From the NCBI RefSeq assembly GCF_020711235.1, contig NZ_JAJFAV010000004.1, positions 372,001 to 436,000 on the forward strand: DNA of 64,000 nt. The letters run 5' to 3'. A program made the position numbers and the translations under genes. The notes beneath the pieces are model-generated. The model was not told where the DNA came from, ran no database searches, and was given only the letters and a program-made list of their open reading frames with translations. Origin of the DNA: Hymenobacter sp. 15J16-1T3B (lineage in GTDB: Bacteria > Bacteroidota > Bacteroidia > Cytophagales > Hymenobacteraceae). Positions 8,735-17,485 of the stretch are shown here, in pieces (position 1 is the stretch's first letter; every line of letters starts with the position of its first letter).

Positions 8735-11700
8735 TCAGGGCTGGTCAGGCAGCACCACCAGGCGCTGCCGCTGCCCGGCCAGCTCGGCCCAGTACACGCC
8801 GCCGGGCAAAGGCCGGTTCTGCGCGTCGCGGGCGTCCCATGGCAGGGCATGAGTCCCGGCCGTGCCGTCGGTGGCGAAGGTGCGCACCGTGCGGCCCCGG
8901 CTGTCGACGAGGCGCAGGGCGGGCGCGTCGGTGAGTTGGTGCACGGTGTAGCGCAGCGTAGTGCGGCCGCGGACGAGGCGGTCGGTGGGGGCTTCCAGCG
9001 TCAGCGCGTCGGGGTCGGCGTGGCGGGCGGGCGTGGTGTCGAGGCGCAGGCCCTGCACCGTCAGGCTGGCGCGGTCGGCGGCAGCAGTCAGCGCAACGCG
9101 CAGGCGCAAAGCGCGGGCAGGGGCGTCGTATTGCCAGTCGCTGGCGGGCAGGGGGTGGCCGGCCAACAGCACGGCCGTGGGCGGGGCCGCCACCCGCGGC
9201 AGCAACAACTCAAGGACTTGCCGCTCCGGCTGCGCGGCGCCGCCGCGGGTAGCCGTAAGGCGGGCCTGCGAACCGACCACGACTCCCTGCAGGGTCAGCA
9301 GCTGAAAGGCCGCGGGCGAGGCCGTGCGGCCGTCATCGTCGTACACGGTGAAGGAGGTGGTGCCGGCGCCGGGGTCGGCGAAGTACTGCACGAGCAGGGT
9401 GTCGGCGCGGTACGCGGCGGTGCTCGGCCGGGAGCGCGTCAGCGGCACGAAGGCCCCGGCGCGCACCAACAGGGGCAGCTGGGCCAGCGGGGCGGGGCGG
9501 CCCACCGTCTGGCCGCCGGGCAGGGTTTCGTGGGAGTGGAAGTCAATCCAAGAGCCGGCGGGCAGCACCACGTTGCGGCGGCGCTGCCCGGGCTGCAGCA
9601 CCGGCGCCACCAGCAGGTTGGGCCCGAGGAAAAACTGGTCGTTGACGTCGGTCAGCGCCGGGGCGTTGTCGCGCAAGAAGGCCTGGTGCTTGTTGGCCCG
9701 CAGCTTCTCGGCCCCCCAGGCGCTGGAGGCGGTGGTGTTCCAGTTCCAGGTGGGTGCGGCGGGCTGACGGGCGCGGTCGGCGTCGGGGTGGGCTTCGGCG
9801 CGCTTGGCCGCCGTGTCGGCCTGCCAATTGCCCGTTTCCTGCCAGGCATCGGCCAGACCCGCCGCCAGCTCCTCGGCCGATAGGCCCTGCTCGGCCTCGG
9901 CCTGCACCGCCGTGAGGCCGAAGTTCATGGGCCGGGTAAGGGGCGTGCCCGTCTGGCTGTTTTCCCAGGCCAGGGAATAGAGGTAGGGCAGCAGCTGGTA
10001 GCGCAGGCGCACGGCCGCGCGCACCCGCTCCTGCGTGGCGGGCGGCCACCAGTAGGGCTCGGGGGCAATGTCGCCGCCGCCGTGGGGGCGCAGCACCGGG
10101 CCCAGCGCCGCCAGCTGCAGCCAGCGGGTATATAGCTCGGGGTCGGCAATGCCCTGGGCAAAGCCGCCGGCATCGGAGTGCATGTAGCCCACGCCGCCCA
10201 GGCCCATGCTGAGCATGATGGGCACCTGCGCCTGCAGCCCGGCCCAGGAGCGGCTCACGTCGCCCGACCAGGGGAAAACGCTGTGGCGCTGCATGCCGGC
10301 CCAGCCCGAGCGGGCGAGGTTGAAGAGGCGCTCCGCGGGGTACTGGCGCTGGTAGCCTTCGCTCAGGATGCTGGCCCACATCTGCCCGTAACCGTTGTGA
10401 ATGCGGCGCGTGGGGCCCGCGTCGTACACCATGTCGGCGGGCTGGTTTTCCGGCTCGCCGAGGTCCGTCCACCAGCCCTGCACGCCGTCCTGCTTCAGCC
10501 GGTCGTACTGCTGCCACAGCCACTGGCGGGCGGCGGGGCGGTACATATCCAGCAAGGTGGCGGGCCCGGCCCAGAAGGATTCCACGGTGTAGGGCCGGCC
10601 CTGGGCGTCGCGCCCGACCAGCCCCTGGCGGCGCACCAGTGCGTCGTGGCGGGAGGCGCGCATCACGTAGGGCTCCGAAATCAGCACGGTTTTGATGCCG
10701 AGCGAATCGAGGCGGCGCGTCAGGCGCCGGGGATTAGGAAAGCCCACGGGCTCCCAGCGAAAGTCGCCCTGCTGCCGGGTGCCGCCAAACCAGTAGAGGT
10801 CGAGCACAAGCGCGTCGAGCGGAAAGCCGGCCTGGCGCATGCGGCGGGCCACCTGGTACATTTCCTGCTCCGACTTATACCCGAAGCGGCTCTGAATCAA
10901 GCCTAGGCCCCAGCGCGGGGGCAGGGGCTGGCGGCCGGTGAGGGCGGTGTAGCGGCTCAGGATTTCGGCGTAGGAGTCGCCGGCCACGATGAAATAGCCC
11001 AGCGTGGTCAGCCCCTCGCCGCGGTATTCGAGCACGTTCTTGTTGGTGGCGCCCAGGTCGAGGGTGCCGGCCGTGTGGTGGTCGAAAAAGAGCAGGTAGC
11101 CCCGGCTGCTGAGCACCGTGGGCAGGGTCACGTTCAGTGTCGGTTCGCCGTTCTGGTAGCCGTAGTGGGCTTCGTTGTAGAGCGTGAGGCGGCGCCCGCG
11201 GCGGTCCAGCGGCAGGGCCCGGGAACCGGTGCCGTAAAGGTGCTCGGCGGGCTGCAGCCGAAACGAGACGCCGGTGCCGCCCGCCCCGCTGAGCTGCTCG
11301 AACGCGCCGCCGGCCTCGGCGGCCACCGTTTCGCCGTCGGCGCGCTGGTAGCTGACGCGCAACGGGTTTTTCTGGATGACGACGGTGTAACAGTCGTGGT
11401 GCAGTTCGAGGGCCGCGGGGGTGTCGAATACCCCGGCGCAGACATCCGGCCCGTACCGGGCCAGCGCAGCCTCCGGCGCCGGTCCGTCGCAGCCCGGCCG
11501 GCAATTGTGCGAAGCTGCCTGGGGCGCCTGCACCACGCTCAGCGAGGAATCGGGCCGCAGGGGCTGGCCGGCGGGGTAAAACTCCACCCGCACCACGCCC
11601 GCGGCCCAGGGGCGCACGCGCAGGGTGCCGCCCTCCGTGCTGCGGATGGTGAGGATGCCGCGCTGGTACAAGTGGCTGCGGTAGCGGCCGAGGGCGCGCA

Positions 11701-11836
11701 CCGGCGCGGGCGTTTCCGGCCGGCCAAACGGGTCTTGGCCGGGCGGACCGCCGCCTTCGCGCTGGGCCAGGGCGGGCCGGGCGAGGGCGGAAAGCCCCAG
11801 GCACAGGGGCAGCAGGTGGCGGACGAAAGCGGGCAT
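8735..11836 (-). CDS. Secreted GH31 family alpha-glucosidase-type hydrolase
   Basis: A 1033-residue enzyme starting at MPAFVRHLLPL, chosen because it gives a clean signal peptide ending in ARPALAQ; an in-frame ATG at 11866 adds ten residues. The order is N-terminal galactose-mutarotase-like domain, TIM barrel and C-terminal beta domains. Barrel motifs: LDALVLDLYWFGG, WWTDLGEPE with nucleophile Asp458, and FPWSGDVSRSW with acid/base Asp526. An insert near residues 640-710, rich in Ala, Glu and Asp, interrupts the barrel end. The last ~90 residues resemble a FlgD-like Ig domain (PLPGGVYWAEL) as found on T9SS cargo. It should release glucose or a related sugar from alpha-glycosides outside the cytoplasm. 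Two small membrane protein genes follow within 6 and 12 bases. Confidence 0.9.
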   Translation of the reverse strand: MPAFVRHLLPLCLGLSALARPALAQREGGGPPGQDPFGRPETPAPVRALGRYRSHLYQRGILTIRSTEGGTLRVRPWAAGVVRVEFYPAGQPLRPDSSLSVVQAPQAASHNCRPGCDGPAPEAALARYGPDVCAGVFDTPAALELHHDCYTVVIQKNPLRVSYQRADGETVAAEAGGAFEQLSGAGGTGVSFRLQPAEHLYGTGSRALPLDRRGRRLTLYNEAHYGYQNGEPTLNVTLPTVLSSRGYLLFFDHHTAGTLDLGATNKNVLEYRGEGLTTLGYFIVAGDSYAEILSRYTALTGRQPLPPRWGLGLIQSRFGYKSEQEMYQVARRMRQAGFPLDALVLDLYWFGGTRQQGDFRWEPVGFPNPRRLTRRLDSLGIKTVLISEPYVMRASRHDALVRRQGLVGRDAQGRPYTVESFWAGPATLLDMYRPAARQWLWQQYDRLKQDGVQGWWTDLGEPENQPADMVYDAGPTRRIHNGYGQMWASILSEGYQRQYPAERLFNLARSGWAGMQRHSVFPWSGDVSRSWAGLQAQVPIMLSMGLGGVGYMHSDAGGFAQGIADPELYTRWLQLAALGPVLRPHGGGDIAPEPYWWPPATQERVRAAVRLRYQLLPYLYSLAWENSQTGTPLTRPMNFGLTAVQAEAEQGLSAEELAAGLADAWQETGNWQADTAAKRAEAHPDADRARQPAAPTWNWNTTASSAWGAEKLRANKHQAFLRDNAPALTDVNDQFFLGPNLLVAPVLQPGQRRRNVVLPAGSWIDFHSHETLPGGQTVGRPAPLAQLPLLVRAGAFVPLTRSRPSTAAYRADTLLVQYFADPGAGTTSFTVYDDDGRTASPAAFQLLTLQGVVVGSQARLTATRGGAAQPERQVLELLLPRVAAPPTAVLLAGHPLPASDWQYDAPARALRLRVALTAAADRASLTVQGLRLDTTPARHADPDALTLEAPTDRLVRGRTTLRYTVHQLTDAPALRLVDSRGRTVRTFATDGTAGTHALPWDARDAQNRPLPGGVYWAELAGQRQRLVVLPDQP

Positions 11837-12211
11837 CGGCGGGGCAGGGGAGCGGTAGCGCCGCAAAATAGGGGTTTGGCCACGGCCGCGGCGCCCGGTT
11901 TCCAGAGCGGCTGCGTCGCTTAGAACGCACCCCTAAGCGCGGGCTGGAGAGGTTAGGCGGCGGTCAGGCGGAGTCTGAGCGAAGTTTCCGCTCCGCCGAG
12001 CAGTGGAAGTACTACCGGTCATCAGCGCGCGAAAGGGTATAGCCTTCGCTCGACCGGACCGACTAACGGCGTTTTCAGTGACAACCCCCACGCTCTGATC
12101 GGGCGGCTGCCCGGCCCGGAAGCGCGGCAGGACGGGGCGTGACGGCAGCGGAGCTGGCAGGAAGTAGGACATTTTTATAGTTTCGCAGGATTCGATTGTT
12201 AATCTGCGGCT
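11837..12211. promoter_or_regulatory. Divergent intergenic region with GH31 -7-like box
   Basis: Holds the divergent promoters of the GH31 operon (minus) and the secreted protein gene at 12212 (plus). On the minus strand TATTTTG at 11864-11870 lies 27 bases before the GH31 start and matches a shortened TAnnTTTG box; the same TATTTTGCGG string occurs before the other GH31 gene (31658-31667). On the plus strand TTAATCTGCGG at about 12200 is a weaker equivalent. No gene was seen in the rest. Confidence 0.4.
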
Positions 12212-12919
12212 ATGAAGCACTACCTGTACTGCCTGCTCGGCCTTAGCCTGGGCGCCCCGCTGGCGGCTCACGCCCAATCCGTCGGCATCGGCACGACGGC
12301 CCCGGCCAGTTCGGCCGCCCTGGAAGTGAGCAGCACCAGCAAAGGCTTGTTGCTGCCGCGCCTGAGCACCGCCCAGATGAACGCCCTGGCCGCCCCCGTG
12401 CCGGGGCTGCTGATTTACAACACCACCCTCAACAAGTTCTACGGCTACGGCCTCGGCACCAGCCCCAGCAGCTTTGGCCAGCCGGTGCAGAACATTGGCT
12501 TGGCCTCCATCACGCCTGGGCAGAGCTTCACCGCGCCGGCCAGTGGCGGGCTGAGCGAAATCGGCGTGTATTTCTCCAACGGCAGCTCGTCGACCCTGGT
12601 GGAGACGGTGACCTGGAGCGTGTACGCCGGCGCCGGCACCGCCAGCGTGCCCCTGCTGACGCAGACGCAAGAGGTGATTTTGCTCGGGAGCAGCCCGCGG
12701 TTGGTCACGTTCACGCTCCCGGCCAATAGCGTAATGCTGACGGCGGGGCAGCAGTACACCGTGGCCTTGCAGTACGCCAACGCCGCGCTGCAGCCCATGA
12801 TTGCCGGGGCAAATCCGTATGCCGGGGGGACGTTCTACTCGGGCGCCACCCCAAGCGCCGCCCTGGATCTGGCGTTTACCGTCAGCTACCTGCCGCTGCA
12901 GTGGGTGCCGCTGCACTAG
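12212..12919 (+). CDS. Secreted beta-rich protein, unknown function
   Basis: 235 residues with a signal peptide (MKHYLYCLLGLSLGAPLAAHAQ). Directly after it comes VGIGTTAPASSAALEVSSTS then KGLLLPRLSTAQM, a motif recurrent at the N-terminus of secreted Bacteroidota proteins that resemble phage tail-fibre shafts. The remainder is Ser/Thr/Gly/Ala-rich with short beta strands (ITPGQSFTAPASGGLSEIGV) and resembles a jelly-roll type surface domain. There is no T9SS sorting domain. A structural or adhesive envelope role is plausible but not shown. Confidence 0.7.
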   Translation: MKHYLYCLLGLSLGAPLAAHAQSVGIGTTAPASSAALEVSSTSKGLLLPRLSTAQMNALAAPVPGLLIYNTTLNKFYGYGLGTSPSSFGQPVQNIGLASITPGQSFTAPASGGLSEIGVYFSNGSSSTLVETVTWSVYAGAGTASVPLLTQTQEVILLGSSPRLVTFTLPANSVMLTAGQQYTVALQYANAALQPMIAGANPYAGGTFYSGATPSAALDLAFTVSYLPLQWVPLH

Positions 12920-13111
12920 CCCAGCAGGCCGCCCCGACGGCCGCGGCAAGGGCCTGAACTGGGGCTGCTCGGCCGCGCCGCCGCTGGCCCGCCCGACCGG
13001 AAGGCGTCGCCGGGACGTAAAACTTCGGCCCGCCGGCCTAAACCTTTTGCCCGAGCTGGCTGTCCTACCAAGCTGACGAGCCCCGCGGGGCCGCCCGAAG
13101 ACCGAGCGTTT

Positions 13112-14344
13112 ATGCGAATTTTCCAGTGGTGGGGGCTGATGAGCGCGGGCCTGCTGGCCGGCGCCCCGGCCGCTGCACAGTCCACCGAGGCCGAGCGGCT
13201 GGTGGTGCCCGACAGCCTGCACCGGCCCACGCCGCCCGAAACCGACCTGCCCGATGTGCTGCGGCGCGCCTTTCCGCGCCTCATTCCCGCCCGCGACACC
13301 ACCCCGCCCGCGCCCGGCCACAAGTACATCGTGGTGCTGCCCGTGGTGAGCTACTCGCTCACGACGCGCGGGCTGGTGCAGCTGACCAGCAGCACGGCCT
13401 TCCGGGAAGAAGACGCCAATATGTCGAGCCTGGTGGCGGCGCTGACCTACACCCAGAACCGGCAGCTGATTCTGAACGCGACGCCCTCCATCTGGACCAC
13501 CGGCAACCGCTACAACCTGGTGGGCGACTGGCGCCTGATGCGCTACCCGCAGGCCACCTACGGCCTGGGCATGCACAACCGCCCCGCCGATGCCGTGCAG
13601 ATGAACTACGACTACCTGCGCATCTACCAGAGCGTGCTGCGGCAGCTGCGCCCCAACCTCTACGCCGGCCTGGGCTACCAGCTCGATTACCACTGGGACA
13701 TCCGCAGCGCGCGCAACGAGCAGCCGGTCAGCAGCGTGTCGGAGTACCGGCGCGGGGTGCGGGGCCGTTCCGTGTCGTCGGGCCTGGCCCTGACGGCTCT
13801 CTACGACTCGCGCGGCAACGCCATCAACCCGCCGGCCGGCGGCAGCTACCTCAGCCTGCAGCTACGCCCCAACTTCCGCCAGCTCGGCAGCGACGCCGCC
13901 TACCAGTCCCTGCTGGTGGATGTGCGCAAGTACCTGCGCCTGCGCGAAGGTTCGCGCAATGTGCTGGCGCTGTGGTCGTACAACGCCTTCGTGTTCGGCA
14001 ACGGCGCGCCCTACCTCGACCTGCCGAGCACCGGCTGGGATATGTACAACAACACCGGCCGCGGCTACATCCAGGGGCGCTTCCGGGGGCAGGGCCTGCT
14101 CTATACCGAGGCCGAGTACCGTTTTGGCATCACCCGCAACCGCCTGCTCGGCGGGGTGGTGTTCGTCAACGCCCAGAGCGCCTCGGAGCCCGGCGGGCAC
14201 CGCTTCGAGCAGGTGGCGCCGGCCGGCGGCGTGGGCCTGCGCCTGAACATGAACAAGCTCTCCCGCACCAATCTTACCGTGGACTACGGCATCGGCCGGC
14301 AGGGCTCCCGCGGGCTGTGGTTCAACTTCGGGGAGGTGTTTTAA
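13112..14344 (+). CDS. BamA/TamA-like outer membrane beta-barrel protein
   Basis: 410 residues with a signal peptide ending AAAQ near residue 23. The body resembles the C-terminal surface-antigen (Omp85/BamA) barrel: alternating strands such as YAGLGYQLDYHWDIR, ALTALYDSRGNAINPPAGGS, GGVGLRLNMNKLSRTNLTVD and a final WFNFGEVF with the C-terminal Phe expected for Bam-inserted barrels. There is room for at most a very short periplasmic part and no POTRA array, unlike full-length BamA. A paralogue with the same ending style sits in the arsenosugar cluster at 23483-24577. It probably forms a small barrel in the outer membrane; the substrate is unknown. Confidence 0.8.
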   Translation: MRIFQWWGLMSAGLLAGAPAAAQSTEAERLVVPDSLHRPTPPETDLPDVLRRAFPRLIPARDTTPPAPGHKYIVVLPVVSYSLTTRGLVQLTSSTAFREEDANMSSLVAALTYTQNRQLILNATPSIWTTGNRYNLVGDWRLMRYPQATYGLGMHNRPADAVQMNYDYLRIYQSVLRQLRPNLYAGLGYQLDYHWDIRSARNEQPVSSVSEYRRGVRGRSVSSGLALTALYDSRGNAINPPAGGSYLSLQLRPNFRQLGSDAAYQSLLVDVRKYLRLREGSRNVLALWSYNAFVFGNGAPYLDLPSTGWDMYNNTGRGYIQGRFRGQGLLYTEAEYRFGITRNRLLGGVVFVNAQSASEPGGHRFEQVAPAGGVGLRLNMNKLSRTNLTVDYGIGRQGSRGLWFNFGEVF

Positions 14345-14934
14345 CCTGGGCAGTAAGCACCCGGAACGGCCTGCCAGGCGCAGCCGGAGCCGCGCTACTT
14401 ATGGCAATTCCCGTCGTCAGCATCATGCGGCAGCGGGGCTTCGACAAGCGGAAGCCCGAACGAGCCGGGCGGCCTAGAAGCCTCGGGTTGGTTTTGGGGG
14501 TTACTGTTCGCTGACCCTGGGTGGCCTGCGCAGTTAATGTGCTTGTTTGCTTTGCATTCAGCCGGCGCAGTAGAAAATGCGACGGCCGCAGGCAACCCCG
14601 CCGGCCGCCCTGGCGAGTACGGAGACAAAGTTGCTTGCGGGAGCCGCAATTTCGGGCTGGCGTGCTGCCGGTTCGGCCCGGGGTGGCGGCTCCGGCGAAG
14701 CCACTGGCCTTGGCCAGTTCGGTGAGGTGCGCCGGCAGCGGCACCTGGCAGCTTGCCTGTTGTCCCGAGTGCACCGGGGCGGCTTTCTGGCGGCCGACCG
14801 GCGCACCGGTGGGCGGCTCCCCTTTCCGTTCACGGCTGTTTCCGGGCGCACGGTGCCCGGCCGCTGCTGCTGTGCCTAGGCCTGCGGGCTCCGGCGTAGC
14901 AACAACGCGGGCCTTGTTTCCTCTCTACCCCAAC
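14345..14934. other. 590-base intergenic region, no supported gene
   Basis: Several short open frames cross this region on both strands but none shows protein-like composition or a signal peptide. A weak hairpin (14436-14442 with 14451-14457, GGGCTTC/GAAGCCC) may end the barrel-protein transcript. One frame stays open into yceI, but the clear signal peptide at 14935 argues against a longer yceI product. Confidence 0.5.
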
Positions 14935-15489
14935 ATGAAAAACCTCACGCGGCTGCTGCTCGTGCTGCTGGGCCTGACGGGCGCGGCGGCCCAGGCCCAA
15001 ACCAAGTTTCAGACCCAGGCGGGCACCATCAGCTTTTTTTCCTCCACGCCCATCGAAGACATTGCCGCCAAGAGCACCCAGGCCAGCGCCGTGGTCGACG
15101 CCGCGACTGGGCGCCTGGCCTTCAGCGTGCCCATCCGCTCCTTTGCGTTTCGCAACGGGCTGATGCAGGAGCACTTCAACGAAAACTACCTCGAATCGGA
15201 GAAATACCCCAAAGCCACGTTTACCGGCGCGGTGCTGGGCTGGAATCCCGCCCTGCTCGCGGCCGCCGGCCCGCACGCCGTGCAGGTGGAAGGCAACCTA
15301 ACCATCCACGGCGTGACCCACCGCGTGCGGGTACCCGGCACCCTCGAGCAGCAGGGTACGCGCCTGCTGCTCAATGCGCGCTTCAGCGTGCAGCCCGCCG
15401 ATTACCACATCGAAATTCCTGCCTTGGTGCGGGACCACATTGCCAAAACGGTGGAAGTGAACGTGGCGGCCAACTGCCTGGGCCAGTAA
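14935..15489 (+). CDS. YceI family protein
   Basis: 184 residues with a signal peptide (MKNLTRLLLVLLGLTGAAAQ, then AQ). The mature part follows the YceI lipocalin-like fold: AGTISFFSSTPIEDIAAKS, FSVPIRSFAFRNGLMQEHF, YLESEKYPKATFTG, GNLTIHGVTHRVRVPGTL. Members bind isoprenoid or other lipids in the periplasm; the ligand here cannot be told. Length is typical. It converges with the gamma-glutamyltransferase gene, only 32 bases separating the stops. Confidence 0.9.
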   Translation: MKNLTRLLLVLLGLTGAAAQAQTKFQTQAGTISFFSSTPIEDIAAKSTQASAVVDAATGRLAFSVPIRSFAFRNGLMQEHFNENYLESEKYPKATFTGAVLGWNPALLAAAGPHAVQVEGNLTIHGVTHRVRVPGTLEQQGTRLLLNARFSVQPADYHIEIPALVRDHIAKTVEVNVAANCLGQ

Positions 15490-15521
15490 GCCGCCCGCCG
15501 ACCCGCGCGGCGGACACCGGG

Positions 15522-17342
15522 CTAGTAGCCCGCCGCCGTGTCGTCGCCGCGCGGGTCGGCGCCGCCGCGCAGGGTGCCGTCAGGCAGCCGCTCGATGGCG
15601 TCGATGCGGCCCCAGCGGCCGCGTGGGTTTAGCTTGTAGCCCCGGCGCGTCAGCTCGGCTTCGGCGGCGGGCGCGAGGGCCCCGGCTTCCACGTCGATGT
15701 AGTCGGGCAGCCACTGGTGGTGCAGGCGCGGGGCGGCCACGGCCTGCTGCGGGTCTTGGCCGTAGTCGAGCACGTTCAGCGTGGCCTGCAGCACCGAGGT
15801 GATGATGGTGCTGCCGCCGGGTGTGCCCACCACCAGCCGCAGCTGGCCTTTCTCCGTGATGATGGTCGGCGTCATCGAGGAGAGCATACGCTTGCCGGGC
15901 TGGATGGCGTTGGCCGTGCCGCCGGTCACGCCGTAGGAGTTGGGCACGCCGGGCTTGGCCGAGAAGTCGTCCATTTCATTGTTCAGCAGAAAGCCTGCTC
16001 CGGCCACCACCACTTTCGAGCCGTAGGCCCCGTTGAGCGTGGTGGTGCAGCTCACCGCGTTGCCCGCAGCGTCCACGATGCTGTAGTGCGTGGTCTGGTC
16101 CGACTCGTAGCCCGGCAGCCCGGCGCCGGCCGCCACCTGGGCTGAGGGGGTGGCTCCGCTAGCCGGCGTGACGCCCGCCATGCGCTGCTTCAGGTAATCG
16201 GGCGCTAGCAGCTGCGCCACCGGCACGCGGCCGAAGTCCGGGTCGCCGAGGTAGGTGGCGCGGTCGGCGTACACGCGCCGCTCGGCTTCGGTGATGAGGT
16301 GCACGGCATCCGCGGAGTGCCAGCCGAGCTTGCGCAAATCGTAGGGCTCCAGCATCTGCAAGAGCTGCAGCAGGGCCACGCCGCCCGAGGAAGGCGGGGG
16401 CATGCTGATGACTTCGTACTGGCGGTAGCGCCCGCGCACCGGCTCCCGCCACCGGGGCTGGTACTGGTCGAGGTCCTGCTGGCTGATCAGGCCGTGGCCG
16501 CGCTGCATTTCGGCCAGTAGCAACTTGGCCGTTTCGCCTTGATAGAAGCCGGCGCGGCCCTGGTCGCGGATGCGGCCGAGCGTGGCGGCCAGAAAGCGGT
16601 GCCGAATGGTGTCGCCGGGCTGCCAGGGCCGGCCGGGGCGCACGTACGCGTTGGGCAGCGTGCCAAACTCGGGCACTTTCACTTCCGCGTGCAGCGTGGG
16701 CGACACGTCAGTGCGCTCGTAGCGGCTGCCGGTCTGCACTTCCGTGGTGATGAACGTGGTACCGTTCAGCCCCTCGGCTTCCCTGGGCGTCAGCGCCAGG
16801 CCCTTGGCCGCCAGCTCCACGGCCGGCTGCACCAGCTCGCGCCAGGGCAGCTTGCCCAGCTTCTGATGCAGGGCCCACATACCGGCTACCGTGCCCGGCA
16901 CGCCCGCCGCCAGGTGGCCCAGGGTGCTCCGGTCCGGCACCACGTTGCCCTGCTGGTCGAGGTACATATCCCGCGAGGCCTTGGCCGGGGCCGTTTCCCG
17001 GAAGTCCAGCGCCCCCACCGCGCCATCGGCCCCGCGGTACACCACGAAGCCGCCGCCGCCGATGTTGCCGGCCGCGGGCAAACTCACCGCCAGCGCAAAC
17101 TGCACGGCAATGGCCGCGTCGTAGGCGTTGCCGCCCCGGCGCAGCACCACCAGCCCGATGCGCGTGGCCTCGGGGTGGGCCGATACGACCATGGCCTGCC
17201 GGGCCGTGACGGGCGCGGCGGCCGGGGGCAGGGGAGAAGCAGTGGACGTGACGGTGGCAGCCGGGGCCGCGGCGCGCTGGCAGGCCGGAGCCAGCCCGAG
17301 CAGCGCAATCAGCCCGAGCGGGAGCAGGGAACGGTGGAGCAT
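15522..17342 (-). CDS. ggt: Gamma-glutamyltransferase (glutathione hydrolase)
   Basis: 606 residues. The start at 17342 (MLHRSLLPLGLIALLGLAPAC) gives a lipoprotein-type signal with Cys21; a start at 17399 would bury it. The protein matches the Ntn-hydrolase GGT family along its length: GNIGGGGFVVY, DFRETAPAKAS, PPPSSGGVALLQ, and the autocleavage site DQTTHYSIVD, where Thr417 should become the N-terminal nucleophile of the small subunit. LLNNEMDDFSAKPGVPN and the GTPGGSTIITSVLQ glycine loop follow. It cleaves glutathione and other gamma-glutamyl compounds in the periplasm. A -7-like box lies 7 bases before the ATG. Confidence 0.95.
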   Translation of the reverse strand: MLHRSLLPLGLIALLGLAPACQRAAAPAATVTSTASPLPPAAAPVTARQAMVVSAHPEATRIGLVVLRRGGNAYDAAIAVQFALAVSLPAAGNIGGGGFVVYRGADGAVGALDFRETAPAKASRDMYLDQQGNVVPDRSTLGHLAAGVPGTVAGMWALHQKLGKLPWRELVQPAVELAAKGLALTPREAEGLNGTTFITTEVQTGSRYERTDVSPTLHAEVKVPEFGTLPNAYVRPGRPWQPGDTIRHRFLAATLGRIRDQGRAGFYQGETAKLLLAEMQRGHGLISQQDLDQYQPRWREPVRGRYRQYEVISMPPPSSGGVALLQLLQMLEPYDLRKLGWHSADAVHLITEAERRVYADRATYLGDPDFGRVPVAQLLAPDYLKQRMAGVTPASGATPSAQVAAGAGLPGYESDQTTHYSIVDAAGNAVSCTTTLNGAYGSKVVVAGAGFLLNNEMDDFSAKPGVPNSYGVTGGTANAIQPGKRMLSSMTPTIITEKGQLRLVVGTPGGSTIITSVLQATLNVLDYGQDPQQAVAAPRLHHQWLPDYIDVEAGALAPAAEAELTRRGYKLNPRGRWGRIDAIERLPDGTLRGGADPRGDDTAAGY

Positions 17343-17348
17343 ATGCAG

Positions 17349-17356
17349 CCAAGATA
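17349..17356 (-). promoter_or_regulatory. -7-like box TATCTTGG close to the ggt start
   Basis: On the minus strand TATCTTGG lies 6-7 bases before the ggt ATG at 17342 and matches TAnnTTTG at most positions. Its closeness to the start suggests a near-leaderless transcript. The divergent gene at 17486 has a similar box (GATATTTG, 17470-17477) 8 bases before its own ATG. Confidence 0.35.
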
Positions 17357-17485
17357 CGGCCGTCGGTGTTGTTGGTCGTAGAACTTCGGCAGAAGCCAAT
17401 GCGGCCTTGTCAGCGTGCTACAAAACGGCCCGCGGACGGCTGCGCCGCTCGGCGGCAGCTCCTGCCTTCGATATTTGCCCCGGAA

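Noticed and set aside
11933-13693. Long minus-strand open frame (586 codons)
   Set aside because: It is antisense to the secreted protein and barrel genes and has the composition of a GC-rich shadow frame; no motif or signal peptide.
14322-14774. 150-codon minus-strand open frame between the barrel gene and yceI
   Set aside because: Overlaps other chance frames on both strands; no signal peptide, motif or operon context.
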